DNA from: Cristatella mucedo | Lineage: Eukaryota; Bryozoa; Phylactolaemata; Cristatellidae | NCBI GenBank assembly: GCA_009760855.2 | Contig: WPIO01000050.1 | Coordinates: 912,501-976,500 of the forward strand | Direction of reading: 5' to 3' | Length of the DNA stretch: 64,000 nucleotides | Shown: piece by piece, positions 1-10,400 of the stretch | Position numbering within the stretch: the stretch's first letter is position 1 | How the letters are laid out: every line of letters starts with the position of its first letter | Notes under the pieces: model-generated | What the model was told of the DNA's origin: nothing | Database searches by the model: none | What the model saw: the letters and a program-made list of their open reading frames with translations, nothing else | Program-made: the position numbers and the translations under genes

Positions 1-2550
1 CGGTCCTGATTGAGCTGATCCCATTAGTGTTTGTGACGGATTTTCAGCCTGCGCTTTTACTTGCACCTCCGGTTGGTAGCTGCTTAACGAAGGTTCCAGT
101 CAAAACCAGCGAAAGACCTGCTGAATTTTTGTTCGTTGATGAGACAAGAGGCAATTCATTGGCAAATCTTTTTAATTAACTAATTAAAAATGTTTATTTT
201 AAGAGTCAGATACCCTCGGTCTAAGGTGGGAGTTTCTTTGCTGTCGTTAGCTTGGGTCTGCTGCAGCAGCAACAGCAGCTTGCTTTGATTGCCTCTGCTG
301 CTGCTCTGTGGGGCAGGAAGCAGTGCGTCGTTTGAATTCTCACATCCAGACTGTCCGAGAGGGCTCTCACCTTGACCTGAGAATTGAATGACCGAACAGG
401 CACTTATGAGTTGTTTCGTTCTTTCGCGTGCTGTTGATGTCACCTCTGACCATGGTGTGGTTGTTGACATGTCGATATTGCCACTAATCATTTGACCACT
501 CTTCCCTGGACAGCATATGTAAAGGGCTTGGAAACAGATTAAGTTCTCTGGGGTGACATACAAATATAGTATTATTATTAAAATTACTATGTGCACACTT
601 GGACATTGTATCGCATCTTGATTTTCCTGATTTTAAAATTCTTCGCTTACCTTGCCTTGTGCTTGATGCAAGCTTAAAAGATCGTATGCATATAGACTTA
701 ATGCACACAGCACGCTACTGGTTTCTATAACTGCTTTTTCGCATAATCAATTGTTTATAAATCTCCAATGCTTCACTGCAATTGCTAACAAGACACAAAT
801 AGTTCTGTGGATGCTAATTCATGTATTGAGTTTATGTATGGAGAATGCTGCCACCATGACATTGACTTAGCACTTTCGGTCAGTGGCTGCCATTGTTGCA
901 TTGTTTTTTGGTTGAACAAGCACTGTACAAGTGACTGGCTCATCTGTTGCAATTTTGCATGCCGAAAACATTGAGAAGTCCAGGACAAATAATTTGCTTC
1001 CACTTTTCCAAAGTAAAAAATTTGTTCGTCCCCACATGTCTTTGTGTCGGGCATACTTTAAGTGGTATGTGCAAGGCGTTTGATGACAATCAATGTTTTC
1101 ATCTTCGTGAACCACGTGATGGCCATGCGAACCCACTGGAAGGGCTCTAGCAGTCCTGAATTATATCTCGGATCTGCCTCGGAGATCCTTGGTGGCTCAC
1201 GAGTTGGTCAGGCGCGCAGTAGCGATTTCGAGCTGCCGCCCGACTTTCCAAGGTGCTTGTTCGCTGCTTGTTCCCTTCAGAGCCTTGAGAGCGGCTGCTC
1301 GCCAAGCTGCTCGGCTCGGGCAAAGCGCCGTCTGTCGGCTGCTGCTGCTGCTCTCCATGCCGCGCCCTCTTCCTCTCTCGGCAGCAGATGCTTTGGCTTG
1401 GAGGCTTTGAGGTCGCGTTCAGCCTGCACCACCCTCACCCTCGTATAGCTCCTGTGCACGGCGCTCTCTCACGATGGAGTGCCAGCCGACCGCGGCTGCA
1501 TGCTGCACAAACGACCGCGCCATTGCAGGTGCAGCCGTCGGCTTGGCCGGTGTGCCGAGGCAATTGCTGCCTTGGTAGGTATCACGCTGCCTCAGTCCCT
1601 TCTATCGCAGCTTTCGTTTTCTGCTTCTGCATTCAACTCGGCTAGCAGCAGATCCGTTGGATAGAGCATGGGGGCGCCAGTGCTGTTCCGTTTTTGTTAG
1701 CTGTTTATTCCCCCCCCCATCGTGTTCATATAGTGTGACGCCGGCTGGCTGCCCACCCCCAAGCTTCCGCATTGGCATTGGCATGCAACCAACCAGCCCA
1801 CTCGGCTTTTGTGTCGCGTCGTCGTAGCTCCCTCTGGGGAGCCCTGACCCAGGCTGCCCTCGCAGGCGCTGGCACCATCTGTCAGCTGCTGAGCAGCAGC
1901 ACCGGAGTTTATCGGTGGTGATCCAAGAAGCATGCATTGGTGCTGTAAGTTCCGGTTATCTTGTCTCTCAGTGTGCTTCCTCTATGTAAATGGTCCATGT
2001 GTGTGTGTTATGCATGCTGGCACTGCATGTTATTGCAAACCATTTGATGTGCCTGATTTCATCACATATAAAGTGCTTAGACAGAGATTTACTTTGCTAT
2101 GTAAATGTCTTATTCTTATGATTATTATTATTGTGAGCTGTAGTAGTAGCAGCAGCAGCAGCAGTAGTAGTAGTACTAGCAGCATGAGTATTATTATTAT
2201 TATTTGTCGTGGCACGGCTGAGGCTGCGCCTTCAGCGCCGCTCTGTCAGTCAGTGCTGTGTAGCTGCTGTTAGCCGTTGCCATGTTGTTCTGTTGAATGC
2301 GTAGAATACATCGAAATGCATCATCACAGCCGTTCACATGGAAAGCCAGCTACCGTGCGCTGTTCCTGACTGATCTGCCCATTCGATGTTCATTGAGCTC
2401 CACCACGGCTCCACGGTTGGCCAATGCTGACAGCTTTGCTTTTCCTGAGGCACGGATGGGTTTAGCCTCAGTCAGAGCAGTCTGGAGCAGGAGATAACAT
2501 TACAGCAAGTGCAGCAGCAGCAGCCTGGGCTGATGAAACCCACTTCTCGA
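1..2550. other. Upstream flank of STIM, no gene recognised
   Basis: I read this stretch on both strands for the STIM EF-hand and signal-peptide exons and did not find them: there is no Asp-rich EF loop and no Leu-Trp helix with a usable donor. Positions 1150-1900 are richer in GC and could include promoter or 5' UTR sequence, but nothing in the sequence fixes that. A run of AGT/AGC triplets lies at 2143-2180. The open frames here are short, low-complexity and unlike any family I know. Confidence 0.5.
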
Positions 2551-2559
2551 CTGACCAGG

Positions 2560-2700
2560 GATTAAAATAACTCATTTGTTTTAGCACCCTAAGAGAACTT
2601 AATCTGTATTCTGATGCTTCACATATGCCAAGGGGCTGGAGCCCACTAACGGCCTTGGCCATTAAGTACCTTAACCACTGGGCCATACCAGATCTAGAAT
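2560..2700 (-). mobile_element. tRNA-derived SINE, type 2 (minus)
   Basis: Read on the minus strand, a tRNA-like head with the phrase 'tggcccagtggttaaggtac' is followed by a B-box-like segment and then by the tail 'agattaagttctcttaggg', the same stem-loop that ends LINE family A here. Decayed copy. Confidence 0.6.
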
Positions 2701-2819
2701 TTGCTCGAAGTAAGAACTACACTGCAGGCTAGACTCGTGATGCACTTTGAGGTGCTCGGGAATTGCAGAGCTTGACTCACTACAGGCTACCGTGCAGAGC
2801 CACAGCTGCAGCCCTTCGC

Positions 2820-2976
2820 TCGGGTTTCAGGGAAGAAGGCATCCCACACAGCATGCAGCATTAAGCCCTCACAGCAGGCAGCCTCCACAGCATGATCTCC
2901 CAGCCCTCACAGCATGCATCTCGAAGCCCTCACAGCATGCAGCCCTCACAGCATGCAGCCCTCACAGCATGCAGCC
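2820..2976 (+). repeat. Minisatellite, left part
   Basis: Imperfect tandem copies of a 16-17 bp unit close to 'ccctcacagcatgcag'. The array stops abruptly at a SINE and resumes at 3146 with related units, so the two blocks were probably one array. Confidence 0.85.
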
Positions 2977-3145
2977 GTAATGGCTCACTAGGTAAGGTGG
3001 TTGCTTTTCACGACCTCGGTCCCGAGGTCGTGGGCTCGAATCCTGCGGTAGGCGATCCTTTATTGCCACAGCAAGCGGTGGGGATAGCTGTAAAGGCTCT
3101 TTGGTCGCTATACAAAAAGAGGCTGTTAAATCAGCTAGTATCTCG
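2977..3145 (+). mobile_element. tRNA-derived SINE, type 1
   Basis: The A-box-like sequence 'tggctcactaggtaagg' is followed about 45 bp later by the B box 'gggctcgaatcctgc'. The body ends in 'gaggctgttaaatcagct'. The same body and end recur at 22320 and 28550 on this strand and at 18915 and 52505 on the other. No coding capacity. It sits inside a minisatellite. Confidence 0.85.
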
Positions 3146-3275
3146 CAGCCCTCACAGCAGGCAGCCTTCGAGGCAGGTAGAGGGCTGCCTCCACAGCAGG
3201 CAGCCCTCTCGCAGCATGCATCTCGCAGCCTCCACAGCAGGTAGTCTTCGAGGCAGGTAGAAGGCTGCCAGAGCA
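3146..3275 (+). repeat. Minisatellite, right part
   Basis: Continues the array of 2820-2976 with 'cctccacagcaggcagccc' and 'cttcgaggcaggtagaggg' variants. The units have drifted further than on the left side. Confidence 0.75.
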
Positions 3276-3479
3276 TAAGTAACCGTGACCACTGGACCTT
3301 GCTTGTGCCGACCCTAGTAGAGAGATGGTTTTTAGCTTCCTCTTTTTTTTTTAGACTTAGGCCGAGCCATGCGTGTAAGAGTTTGGCATTAAAGGCTTTT
3401 CCTCACGCAACCGGTGCTGTCATGTTAGGTAGCTGATGGAGCAGAAGCAAAGCTTATTTGTGGACCCCTCATCATTAAG

Positions 3480-3640
3480 CACTGGTTTGGCCTAGTGGTT
3501 AAGGTGGTTGCCGTTGGTTACCATGGTCGAGGTGAGTGCAATGGATGACCGAGGTAGTAGGCTTGAGGCCTGCTGCATATATGAAGCTCCTTAGTAGAGA
3601 TTAAGTTCTCTTATGGTGCTATGCAAATGAATTATATTTA
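3480..3640 (+). mobile_element. tRNA-derived SINE, type 2
   Basis: The tRNA-like head 'ttggcctagtggttaaggtg' is followed by a degenerate B box near 3560 and a tail containing 'agagattaagttctct' and 'atgcaaatgaatta'. The tail matches the 3' stem-loop of LINE family A, which suggests that LINE mobilises it. Confidence 0.75.
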
Positions 3641-3714
3641 CATTTATCAATATTACCATTGCCTGCAGTCTGCTGGAGCATCACGTGTGGGGGCTGATCT
3701 AATGATTTTGATAT

Positions 3715-3860
3715 ATAAATATGATTCATTTGTATAGCACCCCAAGAGAACTAAATCTCTATTCAGGCGCTTCACATATGCCTCAGGGCTCGAGTCCACG
3801 ACCTCAGCCAGACCTTAGTCGGGGCAAGCACCTTACCCACTGGACCAACCCAGCTCGGCT
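3715..3860 (-). mobile_element. tRNA-derived SINE, type 2 (minus)
   Basis: Inverted copy of the element at 3480. The tail stem-loop comes first on the plus strand ('agagaactaaatctct'), then the B box complement 'gggctcgagtcc', then the A-box end near 3850. Confidence 0.75.
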
Positions 3861-3922
3861 ATGATTGATGGTTGGAGATATTGATGGTTGGAGATTAATG
3901 GATGGAGATTGATGGATGGAGA
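3861..3922 (+). repeat. Short tandem repeat
   Basis: Five or so imperfect copies of 'gattgatggttgga' / 'gattgatggatgga', directly next to the SINE end. Confidence 0.7.
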
Positions 3923-4342
3923 TAGAGCAGGCACTTGGCAGGAACTAAGTAGGCCTGTCGTCGACAGCTAATGTAACCTGGCATTGCCCATAGCAATCAA
4001 AGCTGGCTCCAAAAGCAGTCTGGTGAATGAAGTCAGACGGTCGAGTGCACATGATTGGCCAGCACTTGCCAGGAGAAACCGTCCTTGTGCAGGAAGCTGC
4101 AAGACAGCTTGTGTGCTTCAAGAGATTGACCATTAACATTGAAGGCAAACTTCGGGGATCCCAAGCCACCTGCTGCCAAGTCGTGTGCTGACGACAACTG
4201 CACCTGCTTTCGAGATAGCCACACAGGCAGGCTGAGCTTTGTCAGATCGTCGCCCCTTGCATCACAACCGTTTCGTTTCACCCTGCAGTCTGCTGCTCGT
4301 GGCTGATGTGGAATGGCGACATTTTGCTTTTTCCTTTCCTAG

Positions 4343-4454
4343 TTCACAACTGGACCGTCGATCAAGTTGTAACGTGGCTTTCGAATGACGTCGATATGCC
4401 TCTGCTCGTGGAGACGTTTCGGTTTCACAACGTCGATGGCGCTGCTCTCCCGAG
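4343..4454 (+). CDS. STIM: STIM exon: first half of SAM domain
   Basis: The acceptor 'ttcctttcctag' precedes a 112-nt exon that enters in phase 1 (two bases complete a Val). It begins [12 protein letters not shown], the hallmark start of the STIM SAM domain, and ends GAALPR, where STIM families carry GAALPRLA. The donor is 'ag/gttagc', a weak but usable site. In STIM the SAM domain is luminal and packs against the EF-hands to hold the sensor at rest. Confidence 0.92.
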
Positions 4455-7400
4455 GTTAGCTTTTAGGCTTCACATCATTGTGAGACATGCTCATCTCGAT
4501 CGTACATCGACGGTGTCTATTTTGTGCGCGCGCTGCCTGGCGTCTCTGGTCCCCAATGGATCTGCCAAGTGAATTCCGATCCTTATATTTGTGTGCCCGT
4601 TGTCGTCTCAGTCGACTTGACAACAATGAAACCTGTCAGGCTTTGCCCCATCTGCTTGCATGCGAGCCACTTCCAAGCTGGGTTGTCTCAGAACTGGCCT
4701 GGTGGTTCATGTGGGCATATCGATGGGCATCGTGGGCATGTATTGTTCACGTCAGTGAGTTTCCATGATTCTGCTTGCCGGCTTGAATTTCGGTGCAAGT
4801 TCCATTCCCAAATGAACAAGGCGATGCAGTGAGGTGATCAGCCTGACCACCCAGTTCAGCTGCCTCTGCCAACGATTAGTGATCCTCTTTTGTCTGTCCG
4901 ACTGGTCATACTGGGCGATTAATGTAGGCTGTGCCTACTAGTTCAGGCTTGTCAGTACAAAATGCCTAGTATTCATCCACTTTAGAGTGCTAATGACCAG
5001 TCAAACTAGTTGAAGCTTCTGACTGCTCCCCCTGCAACTCGGACAAAGGTAGCTGAATGTATCTGATGCCCGGGCTTTCTTCCAGATTGCACCTTGCTTG
5101 AGCCAACTATAGCCCATCGGTGCAAAGCTTTGGATGCTTGGATAGTTGCAATGAGTGCGAACCCAGTGACTGCCCAGCTGGATCGACCCGACTGACTCCT
5201 GGATTGCTGGCCTTGTCCCCTTCTGCTCCTGCCCGCCCGCCCCACCCCCTCATAATTTGCCACTGCAGGCAAGGTCAGTTCTAACTGCCGTGCTTTTCCT
5301 TTGGTAGGCCAATGCCAGGCTATGCAGCATCACTCTCTGCAGCTTGCGTTTAGCTGCAGGTCATTGCTTCTGCTGCTGTTGCTTATTATTGTAGGCATAA
5401 CGCACTTACTTCTAGCCGATGTCTCGTGCACATTCTGCTGGTTAGAGTAGGGGTCGAGTGGCATTGGCATGGATAGTCTGATTACTTGCCGATCCAAATG
5501 TTCGGCACTGAAGAGCGTTAGGCATTTTGTCGGCCCTTGAGCATGCTCTACCGGAGTGTGCTGCTGCTGCTGCAGAATTCCTTGGCAGAGCCAGCGCCTA
5601 ACTCGATCAGAAAATGGATTGCTCTCCTTTGTTGCTTGCTCTGCTTTGGCTGCTGCTGCTGAATAATCCTGGGAAGTCTCGGCCCAATGTGGGCTTCACC
5701 TGACGTAGGCTGGAGTTTTGGGATAGGGCATCATTTGTAACAAAACTGTTAATAATCAGGCTGCCTGTCAAAACTTTGAACCTGCTGCTAACGTTGATGG
5801 CTTAGACCGGTGAGTGACCAGACTTCTTTTTGCTGTTCGTCTGTTCGTAAATGTGCTTGCAGGACACTCCAGACTTATTTTTGAGAAGTTTACTGTATTC
5901 TGACTTCATTAAAATGTGTGCATGATCCCGTTGAGAATACCCTGCGCAGCTTTTCACAGAGTTTATAGTGATTCAAAAGAACCTTGTTTAATTAAGGACA
6001 GAAGAGCCGTACTGCCTGTCACCACCGATTACAGTAGGCAGCAAAGGATTGCCCATTGCAGGACTCGAACCTATGACCTTTTTCGTGTTCAGTGAGTTCC
6101 TTAAACCTTGGGCCAAGACCAGAGGCAGCATAGCAGTGGTAGTACTCCGTGCTGCATCGGAGTTTGCAGGCTCTTTGGGAAGGGATTTGACACCGTGGCT
6201 GGGTACATAACTGGCAAGTGGGCCTCTGGGTCCTGCATTTATTTGGAAAAGCACAGGTGCAGGCCTCTGTGTATGTGTATATTCAACTCCACAAAACTAC
6301 ACAGACAGAGGTGAGTGCTACGTTGGAGAGTTTTCTCTAGGACACTCAAGGCCTAAGCAGCTCTCTGTGCGCACGCATTTCGTGGCCAGCAGATTTAATC
6401 TCATGCAAGTGAGAGAAAGTAGAACGTATAATTGTTTCAGATGGACAGTCAAGGAAGTGAGTAGCACGGAAGTAGTGGCACGGGACTGCCAGACGTTATG
6501 TGACACAGGGGGGGGGAGCAGTAGAGAAGATGTCGGTGTCTGAACATTGTAGAAGTGAATTCCAGTCTAGGACTGCAGATCGAAAGCACATCTCCTCAAC
6601 GATCTTGAAATGAAATGATGGAGCAGCTAATTTACTGCACCGACTGGACCACATTGTAGGAGGAGGAGGAGGCTGAAACCAGTGCAGCAGGTCTGCCTAA
6701 TATGAGTGACCCAAGCCGTTCATTGCAGGCCTTGTGGATCTTCGTGCGAACTTCGCTGGGCTTCTCTGTGTGTGTGTGCATCTCATACTGGAAGCCACCC
6801 CTACACCTGGAACGAAGGCGACACGTGGCTGAATTTCTCGGATTTATTTAGCCTCCCTTTTGCACACATTTACAACCAACTGTAGAGGCTTTATCGAATA
6901 ATAGTCGTCCAGTCTCGACCGAATGACTAACAAGATTTTAGCCTCTGCTGTAAGTAATAATAGTAATAATATTAATAATAATAATAATAAAAATAATGCC
7001 ACAAGTATAGCATTCTAATTAACTAATATATTTCTAGGCACTTTATGTATGCTGTAAAGAAAGCATGTAAATTGGCCAAGGGACCGGCAAAATCATAAAA
7101 TCAGCACTGCAACTCACTAGTCGTCGTTTTCACGTATGTGTCACTGCGCGCGCTCCCCAAGGAAACCAGATTGTATGCATCGGCAGTAAGGACTATAGCC
7201 AAGAAGTTTTGATTCTGCAACAAGCCGTCCACAAAGCCTTACCGTGGGTCTAAGCAGATAATAATAATAATAATGTACTTGATAAAGCGCCCTCAGAGAA
7301 CTTAATCTCTTTCTAGGCGCTTTACATTTGCTGCAAAGGGAAAACTTGCATTGCTTGCTGAGGCACTTTTTCGTGCCGTCATGCCTTCAGCTATGACAGG

Positions 7401-10400
7401 AAATGGCTTTCCCTTGACTACTCGGCCAACGTAGCCAGTAGAGGAGCAGGATCCTCAATTGCTCTCCTGACTCTGCTATGCTTCCCACTTTCTCTTTGTT
7501 GCGTGAGACGAAGTCTGTTGGCTACCGAATGCGTACCGAAAGCCGCTTAGGCTGTGAGTGCACTATAGAAAACTCTCCTGCGTAACACCCACATAGTCTT
7601 TATGACTTTGTGGAGTTATATATTGAGATACATTACATTACAAGACGAGCTGACCGTGTAAACTTCCTGCAAAAATTATCAAGAAAAAAGTGACCGTGTC
7701 CATTCGGCATGAGAATTGCAGCTCGAGGCCCTTGTGAGGAAGTTGACTCCATGTTTGGGCCGGCATCGAGTACTTAGAAAACCAAGCATCGTCTTGTTCG
7801 AGCTATAGGACGTAGTCACGTGCACTAATGAGGCATATTGTCACGTGACCACATTGGCCTGCAAGGCATCAGGGCTGTCCTGCAGTTGCACTAGATAAGG
7901 TGACACTACCTGTCCCAGTCAGCTTGCTTACTTTTTTTTCTATTATTTCTGCCTCTGTGCTTATGCTGTTCGTTGCAACAGTGCCTTGGCGGCCTCACTG
8001 CCACTAAGCTGCCATCTGTGCAGGCTTGCCGTCAATCACCTGAACTTCGTCGCATCAGTGCTGGGCATCAAGAGCGTCGTCAGTCGCCAGAAGCTGTCCT
8101 TGAAGGCCATGGACGTCGTCCTGTTCGGTTCGCCAAGGCGTAAGTACAGGCCATGTTCAGTGATCCCCAATCTTGCAATGTCATGCAAGCAGGAGCAGCC
8201 TTAGCGATAGACCCGCTCCGCCACGTTATCGTGCTGCTGCCACTTTGAGTTGTGCATCCTACTAACTACGCCGGAGCGGAGCAGTGGCTGAAGAAGCGAT
8301 AGAAGGCAAGTGCGTTAGCTACCGACTGTTTACTGAAAGCCGCTTGGGCTGTGAGTTCACTGCAGAGAACTCTTTGTGGCGATACATTACAGTATATTGC
8401 ATTACATTTCATCGGCAAAAGGGAGAGCATGAAATTGTGAAAAGAAGAAGACCAAGCAAGTTGTCCTGAGGTACTCCATACTTCAGCCGTTCTTAGAATG
8501 ATCTTTGCCCATTCACTCAGGTGTCTTCCACTGAGGTCGGAACGAAACCATTGCACTGCAGTACCAGTGATGCCCAGACGAGATGAGAGGCGCTCGAGAA
8601 GGACTTGGTGAGCAATAGTATCAGATGCTGCCAAAAGATCAAGTAAAACAATCAGAGTGACTTTACCTATGTCTGCTTTCCTGAGAATGTCAAGAGAGTT
8701 TATCCCTAAGGTAGCAGCATTCCCACTGAACTCCTGGCCCTCAGTAACATCCCCACAGGACTTGCAACAGCACACAAGCAACACCAGACCAAGAAAACTT
8801 GAGGAACTTCTGCCTAGTCTCCCTTCTGTCATTCCTATCAAAGACAATGGAACGAGTTGTGGCAGACCAGCTGAACTTATATTTTGAAACTTTTAACCTA
8901 GAAAGTAAGTTTCTTTCTAGTTTTAGAGCTAGTCACTCCACAGAATCAGCATTGCTTAGGGTGTATAATGACCTCCTTAAGAATGCATGCTTAGGTAAAG
9001 TCTTTCTGGTTGTTTTTTTATCTTTATACCGTTTTGAAACTGTTGATCAAGTCCATCGCGTACCCCTCACAACTCGCCCGGGCATTACTGGCACTGTACT
9101 GCTATGTTTTATTTCTCATCTCAGTAGGGGACTTAAGAGTATTGATGTAAAAGGGCAACGATCGTCCAAGGAATCACTAAAGTACAGGGTACCTCTTTCT
9201 GCTAAATAGCATTGCTAAAATTCGGGCTTGCATAGATATAATAATAATAATAATTCACTTGATAAAGCGCCCTCAGAGAACTTAATCTCTCTCTAGGCGC
9301 TTTACATTTGCTGTAAAGTGAAATGCAATTAAATGGTAAGTAAAATCATGCTTGAAAAAACAAACGAAAGGAATAATATGGTTAGGGGTGACATGCACAG
9401 GGTCATCATGCAAATGTGGTTAGTGGCAGCATGCAGATAGGGATACCACATTTAAGTTGGTCTGTGCATTTTGACATTCAGTCTCGACTCCTGGAACTTC
9501 TGTAACTGCTTGTCGGTCTACCGGCCTGTGCTCTCGGGCGCTTACAGCTGATGCGAAACGCTGCAGCTAAGCTTGTCTGTCGTGAGTGTCGCAGTTGCCG
9601 CATCACACCACTTCTCGTCGCCCTGCACTGGCTACCAGTCAAGAAAATCATCAACTCCAAGGTTTTTTCGCTCACTTTTATGTCCCTTCATTCTTTGGCT
9701 CCAGCCTACCTATCAGATCTACTCCCCGTCAGGCTAAGCATCATACCACTTGCTTTTCGGAATCTAATCGTTTGCCTATACCTCGTAGGAACCTCAAATC
9801 CTTTGGAGACCGTGCATTTAGTTCGTATGCTCCCAAAGCCCGGAACTTCGTCCCGACTTGCGTCACGGCATGCCCTGACTTGACCACATTTAAAAAGAAA
9901 CTTGAAACGTATTTATTTATCACAGCTTTTAGTGTGCCCCTGTGATTCGTCCTTTATGTACTTATGCATGCTGACACTGTTGTATGGTACCACTAACCAT
10001 TGTATGTCACCCCTAGCCATGTTAAGCTTGCTGTCATTGAGCATGCTACCACTAACCGTTCGATTGTGCTTCCTTGGCAGCACATGTTAAGTGCCTGGAG
10101 AGAGATTGAGTTCTCTGAGGGTGCTATATCAGATGTATTATAATTATGACTATTATTAATCCTCAGGGTTCTGATGCTTGATGTGCTTCTCGTCTTAATT
10201 TATTCCCCCTCTTGCCTATGTGATGTCCCAGACTTTTAGTTTGCTTGTAAACATAAGGCCTGGTCAAGAGTTTCAATTTAGTTCGTGAAACGACCAGATG
10301 ACTAGAATCTGGGGTGAGAAGTTAGTGTGAGAGCACACTGAAAGAGTGAGATACATTGTTGGACAGGTGGGCTACAGCCAGTGATTGAAAGTATGGTCGT

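Noticed and set aside
1062-1448. Possible first STIM exon in GC-rich sequence
   Set aside because: No signal peptide or EF-hand; could not be joined in phase 1 to the SAM exon.
2977-3060. Possible true tRNA gene (A and B boxes, also at 22320 and 18915)
   Set aside because: No foldable cloverleaf with an acceptor stem, and the same body recurs with a fixed non-tRNA end: a SINE.
2850-3275. CRISPR-like array
   Set aside because: Units are contiguous without unique spacers; the genome is eukaryotic.
4033-4281. Minus-strand frame with LSSAHDLAAGGLGSPKFAFN
   Set aside because: Looks protein-like but matches no family I know, has no splice context and is antisense before the SAM exon.
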